Positions 62,216-64,000 of a stretch of 64,000 nucleotides of DNA are shown piece after piece; position 1 is the stretch's first letter; the number at the start of each line of letters is the position of its first letter. Below the pieces are notes generated by a model, which was given only the letters and a program-made list of their open reading frames with translations, did no database searches and was not told the origin of the DNA. Position numbers and translations under genes: made by a program. Source of the stretch: Clostridiales bacterium (lineage in GTDB: Bacteria > Bacillota > Clostridia > Oscillospirales > Oscillospiraceae); assembly GCA_004557735.1 (NCBI GenBank), contig SFFV01000012.1, positions 47,696-111,695 of the forward strand, given 5' to 3'.

Positions 62216-63219
62216 TGACGATCAAGGATCTGGCGGCTCTGTCCGGGTATTCGCTCGGCACGGTCTCGCGCGTGCTCAACAATCAGCCGCACGTCAGCGA
62301 AAAGGCGCGCGAGCAGATCATGGCGATCGTGAAGGCGCACGGCTTTGAGCTGAATATGAACGCCCGCAGTCTAAAGCAGGCCCACAGCAACAACATTCTC
62401 GTCGTCGTCCGCGGAACGCACAACGAGCTGTTTGCCGCATTGGTCGAACGGCTGCAGACCGTGGCGACGGGCGGGGAGTACCAGCTCGTGGTGGATTATA
62501 TCGGCGAACTGGACGATGAGGTGCGCCGCGCCGTGAAGCGCGTGCGCGAGGTAAAACCGCAGGGCATTCTCTTCCTCGGCGGCAGCAGCCAGGATTTTTC
62601 GGAGTCCTTTGCCGGGATCGACCTTCCCGCGGTGCTCGTCACGAACTCCGCCGCGGAGCTGCAATTCAAAAACCTTTCGAGCGTCACGACCGACGATACC
62701 GCCGCGGCAGCGGCGGCCGTCGGATACCTGGCGGATATGGGCCATAAAAGGATCGCCGTTATCGGCGGCGAACGCGAATACTCCGATACGGGCCGTCTGC
62801 GCTATGCGGGCGTTCTGCGCGCGCTCACGCAGCGCGGCATCGTATTCGATGCGGACCGGTATTATAAAACCGCACACTACTGCTTTGACGAGGGCTATAC
62901 GGCCATGGCGGAGCTTCTGCGCGATGTGCCGGAGATCACGGCGGTGTTCGCCATGGCGGACGTCATGGCCATCGGCGCGGCCCGCGCCGTACGCGACGCC
63001 GGAAAGCGTATCCCGGAGGATATTTCCCTCATCGGCTTTGACGGTCTGCCCATCTGCCGGTTCTATGAGCCGCGGCTGTCCACCGTGACGCAGCAGGTCG
63101 CATTCATGGCGGAGAAGAGCTATGCCGTGCTGCTCGATATGATCGAAAACGGCGCCGGCGCGCAGCATGTCCTCGCGCCGTACACGCTCGAAAAGACGGA
63201 CAGCATCCGTATAATCTGA
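62215..63219 (+). CDS. LacI-family transcriptional regulator
   Basis: A 334-residue repressor. The N-terminal HTH and hinge helix read MTIKDLAALSGYSLGTVSRV and NNQPHVSEKAREQI, followed by a periplasmic-binding-like domain with ITAVFAMADVMAIGAARAVR and EDISLIGFDGLPICRFYEPR. It is translationally coupled to the MalG-type permease gene (TGATG). The operators TGGAAACGATTCCA at its own operon and at glgP have the LacI-type symmetric core, so this is the probable binder. The effector, perhaps maltose or a maltodextrin, is inference. Confidence 0.9.
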   Translation: MTIKDLAALSGYSLGTVSRVLNNQPHVSEKAREQIMAIVKAHGFELNMNARSLKQAHSNNILVVVRGTHNELFAALVERLQTVATGGEYQLVVDYIGELDDEVRRAVKRVREVKPQGILFLGGSSQDFSESFAGIDLPAVLVTNSAAELQFKNLSSVTTDDTAAAAAAVGYLADMGHKRIAVIGGEREYSDTGRLRYAGVLRALTQRGIVFDADRYYKTAHYCFDEGYTAMAELLRDVPEITAVFAMADVMAIGAARAVRDAGKRIPEDISLIGFDGLPICRFYEPRLSTVTQQVAFMAEKSYAVLLDMIENGAGAQHVLAPYTLEKTDSIRII

Positions 63220-63259
63220 CAGCATCCGGAAATTCTTACAGACGAAAGAGGCTTTTGCC

Positions 63260-64000
63260 ATGCGAGCAAGCGGAATTATTCTGCATATCACGTCGCTCCC
63301 GTCGCCGCACGGCGTCGGAACGCTGGGAAAGGAAGCGAGAGAGTTTGCTGACTTTCTCCGGAAAGCCGGACAGAAATACTGGCAGATCCTGCCGCTCGGC
63401 CCAACCGGCTACGGCGACTCGCCGTACCAGACCGACTCGGCCTTTGCCGGGAACCCGTATCTCATCGACCTTGAGCAGCTTATCGATGACGGCCTTCTCA
63501 CGCGCGAGGAAGTCAATGCCGTATCCTTCGGCAGCGACCCGGCGCGAACGGATTACGGCGCGCTCTATGCCGGAAGAGCCGGCCTCCTGCGCCGCGCCTG
63601 CGAGCGCGGCTGGGAGCGCGAGCGCGGGAACATAGAGACGTTCTACCGTGAAAACGAAAGCTGGCTGCGCAGCTATGCGCTCTATACCGCCGCGAAGCGT
63701 CACTTCGGTATGCGGCCGTGGATCGAGTGGGAGGACGAGGAGCTCCGTCTCCGCCGCAGCGAGGACGTGCTGCGCCGGTATGAGCAGCTTCTCTCGGACG
63801 ATATCCGCTTCTGCGTTTTCACGCAGTATCTGTTCTTCCGCCAGTGGAATGCGCTGCGCGCGTACATCCGCGGGCAGGGCATCCGGATCATCGGCGACGT
63901 ACCGATCTATGTTCCGCTTGACAGCGCGGACGTGTGGGCGGAGGGCGAGTACTTCCAGCTCGACGATCAGTGCCGCCCGACGGAGGTCGCCGGCGTGCCG
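63260..64000 (+). CDS. malQ: 4-alpha-glucanotransferase, 3' partial (runs off the window)
   Basis: The first 247 codons of amylomaltase, which moves glucan chains between maltodextrins. MRASGIILHITSLPSPHGVG and YWQILPLGPTGYGDSPYQTD are the classical MalQ opening, later RIIGDVPIYVPLDSADVWAE and ECRPTEVAGVP-like DDQCRPTEVAGVP. The frame is open to the last base, so the C-terminal half is outside. AAAGAGG stands eight bases before the ATG, and the gene lies 40 bp after the LacI gene on the same strand with no terminator between, so it is probably part of the ABC operon. Confidence 0.93.
   Translation, partial: MRASGIILHITSLPSPHGVGTLGKEAREFADFLRKAGQKYWQILPLGPTGYGDSPYQTDSAFAGNPYLIDLEQLIDDGLLTREEVNAVSFGSDPARTDYGALYAGRAGLLRRACERGWERERGNIETFYRENESWLRSYALYTAAKRHFGMRPWIEWEDEELRLRRSEDVLRRYEQLLSDDIRFCVFTQYLFFRQWNALRAYIRGQGIRIIGDVPIYVPLDSADVWAEGEYFQLDDQCRPTEVAGVP

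Overview
The window looks like a chromosomal segment of a high-GC, low-redundancy Firmicute, most likely an anaerobic Clostridia of the Oscillospiraceae type. The grounds are strong AGGAGG ribosome binding sites, sigma-A-like promoters with 16-17 bp spacers, frequent TTG/GTG starts, the Gram-positive rimP-nusA-ylxR-ylxQ-infB-rbfA cluster, DUF4317, LCP and SpoVB-like proteins, and many lipoproteins. No rRNA, tRNA, CRISPR, IS or prophage was seen. This placement is inference from gene content and not from a phylogenetic marker.

Layout. 1-6.8 kb: glycerol-1-phosphate dehydrogenase (5' end outside the window), then a P-type ATPase / small membrane exporter / DUF4317 run, and a convergent SpoVB-like flippase. 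7-11 kb: a frameshifted Old-Yellow-Enzyme 2-enoate reductase, a hotdog thioesterase and a divergent LD-carboxypeptidase. 10.8-16 kb (minus strand): a PII-like protein coupled to a duplicated DUF1538 membrane protein, a zinc-ribbon/TPM pair and a membrane XRE regulator. 16-22 kb: BrnQ, a YheO-type regulator, and the divergent operon ridA / tryptophanase-like lyase / NSS sodium symporter. 22-27 kb: an LCP protein, then a ribbon-helix-helix regulator in front of clpB. 27-32.6 kb: a broken small lipoprotein, the hom-lysC-asd operon, rsmE and an orphan helical protein. 32.6-41.4 kb (minus): the rimP-nusA-ylxR-ylxQ-infB-rbfA-nrnA-truB-ribF cluster ending in a Pro/Tyr-rich membrane protein. 41.4-49.4 kb: CapA-like and rhomboid-like proteins, a stand-alone S24-like domain, rlmB, a degenerate P1B-ATPase-like protein and an EF-G paralogue. 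49.7-55.4 kb: a two-component system followed by two lipoproteins. 55.7-64 kb: glycogen phosphorylase, a YesL-like protein, and a sugar ABC operon with its LacI regulator and malQ (3' end outside the window).

How the genes work together. The right end is a coherent alpha-glucan module: binding protein and two permeases, LacI repressor, 4-alpha-glucanotransferase and glycogen phosphorylase. The same 14-bp operator lies just downstream of both the glgP and the ABC promoters. The ridA / lyase / NSS operon fits uptake and beta-elimination of an aromatic amino acid, with RidA removing 2-aminoacrylate. The hom-lysC-asd operon supplies aspartate-family amino acids.

The most unusual item is the protein at 44977-47277. 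It keeps the eight-helix layout and N-domain relics of a P1B heavy-metal ATPase but lacks the TGE, DKTGT and TGD catalytic motifs, and it carries an acidic, probably disordered N-terminus of about 200 residues. Other leads are the RHH-ClpB operon with a helical-turn-spaced repeat, the NusA leader attenuator, the lyase with extra insertions, and two single-base frameshifts.
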